Of a stretch of DNA of 64,000 nt, positions 23,345-34,768 are shown in pieces (the first letter of the stretch is position 1; every line of letters begins with the position of its first letter). Source of the DNA: Cannabis sativa (lineage: Eukaryota > Streptophyta > Magnoliopsida > Rosales > Cannabaceae); contig NC_083602.1 in NCBI RefSeq assembly GCF_029168945.1, forward strand, positions 9,855,850 through 9,919,849, in the 5' to 3' direction. Both the position numbers and the translations under genes were made by a program. Under the pieces are notes generated by a model. It was not told where the DNA came from, made no database searches, and saw only the letters and a list, made by a program, of their open reading frames with translations.

Positions 23345-24886
23345 CTAGACAGCATCTTCGTCGTTGAAGGTTGTGGTTGGCTCTCCTGCACGTGGAACTT
23401 TGGGCTTCCTCTCTTCCACGGCCAGGACGACTTCTTCCTGCTCGTATTGAGCTGTGTAGCCATATCGTTCTCGAGCTTTGCCCATGTCTCCAGCGATGTG
23501 CGGGCCTCCAATGATGACTTGCAAGTGTCCATCTATTGGCAGAGACATCAGATCCTGGTTATCCTGACCTTGGTTGGCCTTGACGTACTTTTGTAAGTGC
23601 GGGTTGTTTTTCTTGATCAGAAGTTCTATTTCCTGTTTCAAGTTGTAGCATTCGTTGGTGTTGTGGGCGTAGTCTCCATGGAACCGACAAAATTTTGTCA
23701 TGTCCCTTTTGCTGGTATCTTTCTTCATGGGCCCGGGCTTCTTGTACGGAATTAGCGACTGAGTCGCAATATACAAACTTTCTATATCTTCAGTTAAGAT
23801 AGTGAATTCAGTGTGTTTGGCGCGATCACGGGGAGTCTGTCCGGGTTTTTCGGTGCACTTTCCCTTCTTCCCGTTTCCTTGCTTGTGGTTGTTGCCTGAA
23901 CGCTTGCCACTTGAATTGTTGGAATATTGGGGAAGCTGCGCGGACGTTCCAGTGGAAGGAACCTTCGTTTTGTTCGGCTTTTGCTCACCCTCTGCTCGCT
24001 GAATGGCTTCTTCGAGCTTGATGAAACCTTCGGCCCGGTCAAGGATATCACTCATTGAGTCGACCGGTCCGTTTTTCCTTATGTCCTTCCACAATTCGCG
24101 AAGTACTTCATGGGTTGTTCCCAACCTATCGAACGCAGAAGAACCTGGCTGCCTTAGCGATAGGTTCGCTTGGTTTGCAGGTGGAATGGCTCCATTATTT
24201 TTCATGGATCCGTCGAGCATGACTCCTCCTGATAAATTCCCGGACAAGGTCTGTCCGCCTACCTCTTGGCCCATGAGTGGAACTCGTGACCGGGGATTGG
24301 ACAGCTGACCGTTGGTTGTCTGGGAAGCATTCACCGTTGGGTCATCCTCGGTTTCTCCTAGGGGAATGACGCTCAACGTTTGCTGGCCTACAGTCTGATA
24401 GGCTCTTCGTATCAGCACAGTCGCTTGCCGACTACGATCTTCGATTTCTGCATGGTGAGCCCTTAATGCCTCCATCTCTTTGTCCCTCCACTCAGCGAAC
24501 ATACGCCTCTGTTTGTCGAACGCGAGGTTTACTACGGCACGTTATTCCTCCTGATCGTGATGCAGGGTATTGTTGTGACCCTGCATGAGTCCGAGCGCAG
24601 TGCGGAGGTTTTGCAATTCGGTTGCGTCTCCGATGGTCGTTTGGGCGTTGATGCCTAGTGGAACAGTCATGTTATGAACGTCCTGGCTGTGTGCGGAACT
24701 GTTGTTTTTGGTCTCTTGCACACCAGGCGAAGTTTCAGTAACAGCAGTTGTCCCACCATTCACCACGCTTCCCGTCTGTCCTGGATTGACAGCGGGTGGA
24801 ACCCTCGAACTCCCTGGGTCTTGCAACGTCGGATCCAGCATCTGTGAGTTTGCTAGGTTGGACAGGCCTCTACGAGTTTGTACCAT
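23345..24886 (-). pseudogene. Tat Gag with internal capsid deletion
   Basis: The reading starts MVQTRRGLSNLANSQ (24886). It is interrupted by an in-frame TAA at 24542-24544 and continues in the same frame with a charged helix (MFAEWRDKEMEALRAHHAEI), a low-complexity stretch and a basic nucleocapsid (SSGKRSGNNHKQGNGKKGK). A CX-H-H-C finger, CRFHGDYAHNTNEC, lies near 23680. The N-terminal sequence jumps almost directly to DSMSDILDRAEGFIKLEEAI, normally the end of capsid. The central retrotransposon-gag fold (well over 100 residues in relatives) appears deleted. The product could not build a normal particle. Confidence 0.75.
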
Positions 24887-24922
24887 CGTGTCGAGTATTG
24901 AAAAGAGCGATCTATGATTCTT

Positions 24923-24940
24923 CTCTCAACGAAAGCACCA
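24923..24940 (-). other. Primer-binding site of the Tat element
   Basis: The minus strand reads TGGTGCTTTCGTTGAGAG three bases after the 5' LTR. The TGG start pairs with a tRNA CCA end. I could not assign the tRNA from memory. The older fragment has nearly the same site near 11500. Confidence 0.7.
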
Positions 24941-24943
24941 GAA

Positions 24944-25617
24944 TGTTGACTTCGCTTTTAGCCAACGACAATGAGTCTTTTTGATAAGCGATAAACGATA
25001 TGTCGTAAGAAGAATTCGTAGTAAAGCAATAATAAGACACATAAATTTTATAGAGGTTCAGCCCCGAGCAGTTCGGTAATAGCCTAATCCTCGTTAGTTG
25101 TATTGACTTAAGAATAAGGAAGAAGATTCCTTTTCTTATAGCTCTTACAATAATATCTCTGAATATATAATTCTTAGATAGCCTTAGCTTATAGCGTTTC
25201 GGCGTATAATTTCTTGCTCTCTTGCCTAGTGAACATTCCTCACTATTTATAGGGCTGGAAACTTGAGGAGGAAGAGTTTCCTCTCTCGTTACAATGCGCA
25301 TAAACAGAAAGATCGTGTGATCAATGCTGAATGCAAGGATCGTGGGATTGAGGCTGAATACACCGATAGTGGGATCATGTGTATGCCACATCCATGTAAG
25401 TTGATCCCTGAGTTATAGGGATTGAGCTGGTGACTCACGATGCGTTTAGTTGAATTCGCTAATTGTTGCTCATTCTGCACGGCTCGTTGAGTATTCCATT
25501 CTGGATATGCCAGCGAGGCATCTTGCTCGGCATGTTGATCCGCACAGATGTTCTAAGTAGAGTCCACGTGTCACCATTCTCGTGATGCCACGTCAGAGTG
25601 CCAAATTTGGGATAACA
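24944..25617 (-). repeat. 5' LTR of the Tat element
   Basis: 674 bp, TGTTGACTTCGC...GGGATAACA, followed by the AAAAC target duplication at 25618-25622. It drives gag-pol on the minus strand. Confidence 0.93.
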
Positions 25618-25622
25618 AAAAC

Positions 25623-26205
25623 CACACACTAAATGAAAATGAATCCTTAGGCCCCACACATAAAATCGCAACCGAGAGAGCTTTTTGCGTTGGTACACAA
25701 CAAACACTAATTTACTTTAAAAAAAAATCGCAAAATTGGGCTTTAACCCATTTTACAAAACCCTACTAATATATAAAACCCTACAATACATAACCTAATA
25801 CCCTCAGTCGCCTCCCATTTTGCTCTCACTTTCTCACTCAATTCTATCTATCTCTCGCTATATATATATATGTTGGATTGCTGATGATGGAGCCAAGACG
25901 ACGGAGGCCGTCGCTCGCACCACAAGCTCGGATGGACCCCGCGCAGCCACCTGATCATGATAATCTCTCTCTCTTTCCCTCTTCTGATCTCTCTCTCTTT
26001 CCCTCTTTTGATCTCTCTTTTTTTAATTTGATTTTGGCTTTTTCTTAGGGTTTTGGTGGTGCGATGGCCATGGGTAGTAATGTGGTGGGTTAAATTTGTG
26101 TATTTTAGGTTTAAATAGTTGTTTAAATCTATGTATATGTGGTGGTGGTGCGAGATGTATAGTAGTGTTGTGGTGGTAGTGGTGCGGTAGTTCTGATTTT
26201 TTTTA
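25623..26205. other. Unassigned spacer
   Basis: This is an AT-rich stretch, then a CT-rich run with (TA)n near 25860, then a 23-bp tandem motif (TGATCTCTCTCTCTTTCCCTC, about 2.5 copies, 25958-26018). A short open reading starts with MMEPRRRRPSLAPQARMD at about 25882 on the plus strand and runs into the simple repeat. I see no recognisable protein. It may be the interior of the CACTA-like element that ends at about 26455. Confidence 0.35.
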
Positions 26206-26455
26206 AAATTCTTTTGCTTCGGTTCATAATCGAAGTAAAAAACCAATTAGCGTTGGTACAGTACTATTTTCTTCAGTTATGAACCGAAGCAAAAACCTTT
26301 TTTTTTTGCTTCGGTTATGATTTGGCGTCGGTTCTAAACTAAAGCAAAAACTATGACTATTTGCGCCTACGGTTATTGCTTTGGTTACTCTAACCGACAC
26401 AAATTATTTATGTGTCACTTTAAAACCGAAGCAAAAGACCCTTTTTGTAGATGTG
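26206..26455. mobile_element. CACTA-like transposon terminal fragment
   Basis: The motif TTTTGCTTCGGTT and its inverse AACCGAAGCAAAA occur about six times with variants (near 26216, 26240, 26282, 26308, 26372, 26430). The block ends GACCCTTTTTGTAG, whose complement CTACAAAAAGGGTC resembles the inside of CACTA terminal repeats. The last bases read TAGATGTG, not TAGTG. No matching opposite end was found in the window, so it is a fragment or the other end was lost. Confidence 0.55.
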
Positions 26456-27399
26456 TTTCTTCCCTAAGAGAGATTGGAAAATCACACCATATAATCCATT
26501 TTTCTTAAATCAATAGAATAGTAGCATTTTAACCATTGCCATTTGAATTTTTTTAAGGACTTCCATAGTTTAGCATCAGAACTGATATTTCTAAATAGGT
26601 TTTTTGGCCTTAACTTGAAATTATAGTCGTCAATACTTTTTAATATTGAATTATTTAAGAATTATCTCAAAAAAAAATCACATAAGTAACAGTAAAATAA
26701 AATAAATTATTGTTGTTTTTATATCTCCAACAACAAATTAAAATAAACAAAACAAAAAAATCATAAGAAGAAGAAAAAATTGCATGTAGAAAGAAATTTT
26801 TAATTTTGTTTTGAATTATATTTCCTTATATAAAAGAATGGAATATATATTTGATCTATTAAGTTTTGAAATATATTTGTATCATATGTATTATATTTTT
26901 TAATTAATATTTTTTTTACATTAAAATATTAATTGTATGTCAAAAAAAATTAACATATATAAATATGTGTGTAATATTGAATTGGATCGGTTGCTTTTAT
27001 ATGTCAATTAATATCAAATCTGCACTTGTGCGAATTTTGGATTTTCAATCTAATCCACACAAGTGTGAATATCCGTACTTTACAGATTAAATTGGATTGG
27101 ATCGTGCGGGTTAAATATTTTACGAACACCCTTAAATGCCCACACACAGCATAAATGTACACGAATAATTAAGAAAATAAATATTAAAAATATGCGTCAA
27201 ATTATTATTGTATGGATAACAAAAATTCTCCCAATTAATCAATTATTTTGATAATGTGTATATTTTAGTTTGACATACAACTATTCTTCAAGGTTCAAAA
27301 AGAGCATTATTGTTAGGTATCAATAGTGTCTAGCATCACCCAGAAGTAGCGTCTTACAATTAGTTACGTAAAAATTATTACCTTACTTAACTGCACTAA
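26456..27399. other. AT-rich intergenic DNA
   Basis: About 940 bp with poly-A/T runs and no credible ORF, RNA or repeat structure that I can recognise. It ends with the target duplication of MULE A at 27400-27407. Confidence 0.6.
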
Positions 27400-27573
27400 T
27401 AACGAAAGGGAAATTTTATATTTTATGCTTAAAAATGACTAATGTTGTTTAATTATACCACCCTCCTAAAAATTTTGTAACTATGCTAATCTTTTAGTGG
27501 TAACCCCAAAATGCCCCTCTCCTCAAACCCAAAAAATTCAGCCTCCTCTTTCTCTCTCTTTCCCTCTCAGTTT

Positions 27574-27749
<176 letters not shown>

Positions 27750-27881
27750 ACTTTCTCTCTCTTTCTCATTTTCTCTCTCTCTCTATCACTGCCGCCGACT
27801 GCCACCCTAAACTCTCACCGTCGCGGCCGACTGCCACCTCCACCATTTTCACCCTCAACGTCTACCACACTCAACAAAGCA

Positions 27882-30800
27882 ATGGGTAAGTATTTTTCTT
27901 AGTAAATAGTGTTGTTTTTTGTTGTATTGTATGGATCTGAACGTTGTTAGTTGTAATTTGTGGCTTTTGTGTCCTTGAAATGGAGGTAGAGTTTGTTCCG
28001 AACAGTCTGTGTTTTTCTGGATTTTTTCATATTTTGCGATTTTATGCGACATTGTGCGATGTTTTGTGCACTTTAATGAGAAATCTGAGGTTAGGGATGA
28101 CATGATTAATTTTGGCGACATTGTACGATTGTTGTGCAATTTAGTGTGCAATTTTGATGTTAGGTGATTTGTGTGCAACATTTGTGCAGCATTATGCGAT
28201 TTTGTATATTTTCTTGTGCGACCTTATGCGATATTTTTCCTTTGTTGTGCGATTATTGTGCGACATGATACTTTTTTATATTATTGTTGTATTAAGCGAC
28301 ATTGTGCGACATTCGTAGTAGCTTGTGCGATATAGTATGCTGATTTTTTCTGTTTATCTGTTTGTATTTCTTTGGGATAGATTCAACTGTATTTGTGCCT
28401 AAACTGTATTATGGCATTTGGACTGTGGAGGGTTTCAAATGGGTATTTGATTCCTCAAAAAGTAAGACATTGATGTTCGACATTGACTCTACACTGAAAA
28501 AGGTGCGTGAAGTTTTGCATGAGGAGTTGGAGGTGGACCCATTGGTGTATGAATTGAAGTTAGAAGTTCTTTACATGTACATTAAAGGCACTAAGTTTCC
28601 GTCTGAGGTTTTAGTGAAAGATAGTCAACTACGAGTGTTCTTGAGCATGAAGGCAAAAATGAGTGTGGACAACTTGTTGCCACTATTTGTGACTAAGGTG
28701 AAGAAGAATGTGAATTTGGAGCATACTCCCCGAAATGTAACCCCTAGAAGTGTTGTTGGGACCTTTGTCCCAGAAACTGATCAGGGGGTTGGTTTGAATG
28801 AGCAACTTGGCACTAATATAGATGATGAGAGAGTGGGTATCGCATTTGATCATTCAGATGAGTTCGATGCTCCCTTTTACAACAATGATCCAGTGGTTGA
28901 TTTGGGTGTGGATGATGATGTGGCTACAGACGTACCTCCCCTGAGGATGGAACTAACTCCAAGCAACCAAGTAGAGCGATAAAGAAGACCCCTCGTAGTG
29001 AGAATCGCCAAACAACAGGAACTAGTAGTAGTCGACCAGGTCCTTCTAATACTACTCCTGTATCTGAATTTGAAGTTTCTACTAAATTCAAACCTCTTAT
29101 GTGGACAAGGGAAGACATAGAGGAAAATAATGTGTATACAACATCTCTTAGTGGTACGCCTTTAGGGGAGATATATCTTGGCAAGTTGTACAAAAATAAG
29201 GAAGAATTGAAGAATGTAGTTGGAAGGTATGCACTGAAAAGTAATTTTGAGTGGATGGTAAGTAAGTCTGGCACTAATGTGTTTTACGTTACTTGTAAGG
29301 ATGAAAATTGTAAATGGAGATTAAGGGGGAAGAAGAAGGCACTTTGTGACATGTTTGAGGTTACTGTGTTTCACAACGAACACACATGTAACTTGGATTC
29401 TAGACATTCTGATCACCGGCAAGCAGCAATGTGGACTATTGATCACATTATTAAGAACAAGTACACATCAGATGGATCTAACTACAAGGCAAAAGACATA
29501 TAGAGGGATATGTTTGATGAATATGACATCAAGATGAGTTATGAGAAAGCTTGGAGATGCAGAGAGAAGGCAGTTATGTACAAGAGGGGTACTCCAGCAT
29601 AATCTTATACGAAGTTATATGGTTACTTCTACATGCTGGAATAGAAGAATCCGGGTACTATTACTGACATTGTCAGCGAGGATAACCGGTTCACGTACTG
29701 TTTCTGGTCACTCGATGCTTGTAGGAAGGGATTTAAGTTTTGTCATCCTGTGATTAGTATTGACAGAACATTCTTGAAGACGAAGTATGGAGGAACACTG
29801 TTAGTTGCTGTTGCGTACGATGCAAACAACCAATTATTTCTGGTAGCCTTTGCAATTGTTGACAGTGAGAATCATGACTCTTGGAAGTATTTCTTGCGGA
29901 AGTTAAAGGAAGCCATTGGTGAGGTTGAAAATCTTATGTTCATATCGGATAGGCATCAAAGCATTGAACATGTTGTTGAGGTTGTTTTCCCAGAAGCATG
30001 CCACTGTGCATGCTTCAAGCATATTACAATGAATGTCGTTCACAAGTTTAAGACTGATGTATGCAACCAGCAAATATGGCTTGTAGCTTACGCATGGAAC
30101 AAGACGGAATGTGATAGACATTTTGAGGTGTTGAAACAGATGGACCCTGCCATTGCTACATATGTCGAGAAAATAGGGTTTGAAAAGTGGGCTCGTCCTT
30201 ATTGTCCAGGCGATCGGTACAACATAATGACAAGCAACGCTGCCGAAAGCTTCAACAAGGTGACAGAAGAATTCAGAAAATATCCAGTAACTATTTTGGT
30301 TGACTTCATCAGGTTCACACTTCAAAATTTGTTTGCTTCTTGTCTCGAAAAGGCTAGTAAGTGCGCTTCTCCTTTGGCTACTACTTTTGAAAATGATTTA
30401 AAGGATCAACACAAAGATGGTATGTTCAGGAGTGTCCTTCGTAATGGTGCCCAATTGTTTAACGTTGGTACGAGTCCTCAAGGTGAGAGAGGTGGTGATG
30501 TGAACTTAGTGGAGAGAACATGCACTTGTGGACTTTTCCAAACGCTCAAAATCCCTTGTCCCCATGCATGTGCCGCAGGAGTTAGTCAGAATGTGAGCGT
30601 GTACACACTTTGCTCTCCATATTACACAAAAGAAACGTGGAAGAAGATCTACGATGCCACAATTAATATTGTTGGCGAGGAGGATGAGTGGGTACTACCG
30701 GAACACATCAAGAACATAAGAAGCGGGGTACCAGTGGAGAAAAAACCAGTAGGTCGGCCTAGGAAGAGCAATGCAGGTAGAAGACCGACGAAGCGTCGAC

Positions 30801-30946
30801 CGTCTAGTGGTCAGGTGGTAGTGGAACCTCGTCATTGTTTGCTATGTCACGGTGCAGGGCACAACAGAGCTACATGCAAAGCTCGAGTTTCAACCGTTTC
30901 TCTAATATTTAAATGCATATGTGTTGTATTGCTGGTTGTTGTTTAA
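27882..30946 (+). pseudogene. MULE A transposase (MURA-like), broken
   Basis: It cuts and joins the element's ends. The inferred first coding exon is only ATGG (27882-27885). An intron follows (27886-28380), then one long exon from 28381. Visible parts: a conserved N-terminal domain (KSKTLMFDIDSTL, KAKMSVDNLLPLFV); a zinc DNA-binding region (CKDENC then HNEHTC, 29296-29390); and the DDE domain with D 29762, D 29948 and E 30245. A SWIM finger (CTCGLFQTLKIPCPHAC, 30520-30570), an AT hook (GRPRKSNAGRRPTKR, 30752) and a CX2CX4HX4C knuckle near 30840 follow. Breaks: a frameshift near 28975, TAG 29501, TAA 29600 and TAG 29642. The last stop is shared with MULE B. A lost terminal stop adds about 20 residues. 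Confidence 0.9.
27886..28380 (+). repeat. MULE A intron 1 with phased GCGA motifs
   Basis: This is a GT-AG intron whose sequence is dominated by (T/A)TGYGCGAYATT-like decamers. GCGA starts at 28036, 28046, 28056, 28218, 28228, 28249, 28260, 28296, 28306 and 28327; many gaps are 10, 11 or 21 bp. The coding exon that follows lacks the motif. Confidence 0.85.
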
Positions 30947-31283
30947 CAGGACTATAGCTTGAATATTTAACAATATGCATGAATATTTTTAATGGGTCTG
31001 CGACTTTGTGCGACATTTATTTGCGATGCCTATGCGAATTCTGGCGACATTTGGCAATTTTACTAGTAACATGCCTAATATGCTTTGCTGTCTACTTTTT
31101 ACGATTTCTATGCGATGTATGTGTGACATTTTTACCGAGTTAAGCAAGTTATTATTACAACTATGATATTATTTGCGATGTCTATGCGATATAAGTGCGA
31201 CATTTGAGCGATTTAACATTTCACAGTATAATATAATATAATTGCAAAAGCTTATGTGTTTATATGAATAACATTACAAAAAA
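30947..31283. repeat. MULE A central spacer with plus-oriented GCGA motifs
   Basis: This lies between the 3' ends of the two convergent genes. TGCGAC/TGCGAT motifs recur at 30999-31212 on the plus strand. No ORF was found. Confidence 0.8.
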
Positions 31284-34200
31284 CTACCATGTCAAGTTCT
31301 GGTAAAATAAGTCCACACACCACCTATGTCTAAAGGTGAGCATGTTATCATCATTAACATGCTCAAACGATCGGTCCAACATGCAGTGCTCAATGTACTC
31401 CATGTCAAACACTCCACAATCGCCACTATAAATTAAAAAATTAGTAAATATCAACAACAATTAAGTTAAGTAATTCATAATGGAGTGCAAAATTAAATAA
31501 ATTACTTAGGTTAAAAAAAAAAAGATTTACCTTGTCTCCGTTTGCTGTACAACCTCAGTGGTAGCTCTTCTATAATGTAATGGTAGGAGCTGGCTGAGAT
31601 CACCGCAATCAACCGGAAGTACATAATTGTTCAACTCAAAATAACCACTAGCTCAAATTAGATTTACAAATAGCTCGCTGTAAGGCTTCAAATATGACTC
31701 CATGTTCTGCTTAGGGGTGGCACCGATATGACAATCATATACAATGATCTCCCAGTTCTCAATATCCACCTCAACTGCCACCAAGTGGTGCTCTTTGGGA
31801 AGGTTCAACACAAAGTAGATGTAATCCTGGTTCTCCCAACATGGCAAGTGTCTATGCTCCATCCCGTGCACATAATGCATAACAGCCTCATCCCATTTTA
31901 TCTTGCTCTTGTCACCTTCATAGTAATTCCAATACATGGAGAATATTTGTGGAGCAGATGTGTCCAAAACTACACATTTTCGAGTGTAGACTTCTGGATA
32001 GAGGTTCCTTCTTCTTCTAATTAAGTGCGCCATGGCATCAATTTGTTGTGTTCCAAAAGAAAAAAGTAAGACAGATGTCGCACAAATGTCGCACAATTAT
32101 CGCAGGAAATTGCACAAGAGAAATTAAAAAAATGTTTCATTAATCGCACGAAAATCGCATATAAATCGCACTTAAGTCGCACAAATAATACATAAATTAA
32201 AGAAGTGAATAAATCGCATAAAATTGCATATAAGTCGCACAAAAATCGCATATAAAGATTCAAAAGAAACAAGTTAGATAGATATCGCATAGAAATTGCA
32301 TATAAATCGCATTAAACTCGCACAAAAATTTAAAAACACAATAAATTTATTCCGTTAAGAAATAACTTACAGCATCGTCGAGCCATTCTCCCAGCACCAT
32401 CAGTTTGACGAACCATGATCGATTGGCTGGGCCAATGTGAACATCCCTAGGACGGCTGTTGTCCCTAGCGTAAGTGATCCACTTCTAGAAAAATTTCAAC
32501 AGCCGAGAGTCCTCTGGTTTCACAATGTCTACTTCAACTGGCCCATGTCATTGTTTCTTCTTCCCCGCTGTGTAGTCCTTCAAGAAAATTGGCTTCCGCT
32601 TTCTCCTAACCCTGGAGAAGTCCACCCCAGCTGGTGGCCCGTGCAACTCTTCCACATCTTGAGATTGTGTATCACCCAGGGCAATCACAATGGCATTTGC
32701 AGGAGTAGAAGGAACCTCATCTACGTTGGGTTCCCAATCTTCTGGATAGACATCATCCTCATCATAATCATCTCTCGGCGGTGATGGATGTATCGTCTGT
32801 AATGGCTCTACCGAGTCTGATCGATTTGTTGGCAATGATTGATGTGTCGGCCTTGATGGTTGTGTCGGCTTTGAAGGCAGCTTCTGTAACAAACTTATCA
32901 CGGTCGCAATTTGATCCATGATAAGATTCTTCATCTCTTTCTGACTTCTCTTGAAGTCAACCTTCATCTCAGTCTGGGTAGTGAGAATCGCAAGTTCTTG
33001 GGCTTCGACCTTCTCCAATCTCTTTGCCAACAAGAGGTACTCGGACTCATTGGCTGCAGCAGCGGTTGGCGGCACAGTGGCAGGGGTTGGGGGCATAGTT
33101 GTAGATGTGGAGGGGTCTGGTGCAGTTTTGTGTGAGGATGGTGGAATAATATTTGCACTTTGAACATAATCTACCACCCGTCTTGCTTGGGTCTCGAATG
33201 CAGTCGAATCTTGCTCCCCAACTTGTGTTTCTTCGACCTCATCCAAGCCCATTTCCACTGTGGGGACCTCACCCTCACAATTGGTTTTCCAATAATCAAC
33301 CTCCCAATTCCGAGGATACAAAATTTGAAGAACAACCATCTGCAAAAAGTGAATATCACGTTAATATCGCAATCATGTCGCACAAACATCGCAGGAACTT
33401 GCAAAGTTTCACGCATAATAATCGCACATAAATCGCACTACATCGCCAAAAATCTAATAAACTTTATAAGCTACTGTCATTAAAAATTGCACAAAGATCG
33501 CATAGTAAACGCACTATATCGCCAAAAATTTATTATGCATCAGCAAAAAAAGTTTATAAGCTACTGTTATTAAGAATTTCACAAAGATCGCATAGTAATC
33601 CCATAATATCGCCAAAAATATACAAAAATACAAGCGAAGATTTATAAGAGACCGCCAAGCAAATCGCACAAAAATCGCACAAAAATCGCACAACAATCGC
33701 ATAAAGTCACCAGAAAAATACACTAAACAACTGAACATTTATAATGTACTGTTAAGTAAATTGCACAAATATCGCAATGTCGCATCAATATCGCACATAA
33801 ACACAGATTACACTTATAGCAAAGATAAACAACAAAAATAGAGAAAGATTCACATACCCTTTTCTCAAACAGTGCAGCCACATCAAGTTGCTTCACATCG
33901 TGTTTCGTGACTGAGTCGGGGGTGCTCCAGTTCAACATTCGAGGGAATCGAGTCCTTTTGCATTGGCCATACTTCTTCCCCAAAACTTGCATGGCCTCAA
34001 ATGCACAATATTACAGGGCACGTGCATATCCGTACACATTGTACTTCGCTTCTGGTTGAGTAACCTTTTTCTCCTTCTTGTGTTTCTTCTTGGTCTTATC
34101 GTTCATACTCGACACCTTATCCATGTAGTTTTTCCTGAGTTGTTGCATATTCTTAGTTGTGGAAGACAACAACTTCTGATAAGAAAGAAGCCCCCAAGGA

Positions 34201-34768
34201 TACTCGAAGAAGTTGTCTGCATTTTCTACCAACTTTAGCATATCTGTCTAGATATACACACCCTCGGCCCATGACAGCAGAACACCTTCGACAAATGCAC
34301 ACAACTCCAGCTTGTATACATCGTCTGCAACATCGCATGCCTCAAAGGCTAGCCAAAGGGTATTAAAGGTCACCCTTTTTGAATTGGTGAGATAGTCTCG
34401 CAAAATCCGATCAGAATCACATTGTGTAGTCAATTCTTCTGACGAAGGACCACCGCTCATCTTTAGGCCTGTGATCAAACCGAACTCAGACCGCCCAAAT
34501 CTAGCTTCAGTTTTACCCACGTAAAACCACAGTTCATCATTTTTGGCCTCACTCATTTTCTTTTTCCTTAATAACAGTTGATGCACAATAACCCCACTGA
34601 ATTTCAATTCACTGGCATTCCAAAAAACTCCAAAGGGTGTCTCCTTCACCTTCCGAGTCAAGTCAAAAGCTTCAAATTTAGCCTTTATTGATGTGAAGTA
34701 CTCGTTCCCTCTATAAGTTATACGCCCTCGAAAGTGCTCGACAATGGGAGAATAAATTCTGGAGCCAT
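31284..34768 (-). pseudogene. MULE A DUF1985/Ulp1-like C48 protease gene, broken
   Basis: Ulp1-type proteases cleave SUMO-like modifiers; the role of the MULE-borne forms is unknown. Inferred minus-strand exons: 34768-33858 (DUF1985: SGVIVHQLLLRKKK, DELWFYVGKTEARFGRSEFG); 33339-32371 (coiled coil, acidic and proline-rich linker); 32045-31531 (HLVAVEVDIENWEIIVYD, with the His and Asp); and 31425-31284 (GDCGVFDMEYIEHCML, with the nucleophile Cys at 31416). Breaks: a frameshift near 34745, TAG 34248, TGA near 32548 (GKKKQ then stop), TGA 31653, and a lost AG acceptor before 32045 (CAA where MULE B has CAG). Exon lengths match MULE B closely. Confidence 0.82.
32046..32370 (-). repeat. MULE A protease-gene intron with minus-oriented motif array
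   Basis: TCGCA (TGCGA on the minus strand) recurs throughout. Successive TCGC starts at 32144, 32155, 32166 and 32177 are exactly 11 bp apart, and 32214, 32235 and 32246 follow. Similar arrays fill the introns at 33340-33857 and the leader at 34769-35110. Confidence 0.85.

Larger units (their letters stand above)
12596..25617 (-). mobile_element. Complete but defective Tat-lineage LTR retrotransposon
   Basis: The 13.0-kb element is bounded by AAAAC duplications (12591-12595 and 25618-25622). It has LTRs of identical length (674 bp), a PBS next to the right LTR, a G-rich polypurine tract next to the left LTR, and gag-pro-RT-RNase H-aRNase H-integrase on the minus strand. The second, archaeal-type RNase H and the antisense ORF between pol and the 3' LTR are hallmarks of the Tat group. 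I counted about 23 LTR differences by eye (about 3.4%, mostly transitions), so the insertion is not recent. Lesions occur in gag, protease, RT and the antisense gene. A solo LTR sits at 14802-16691. Confidence 0.93.
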
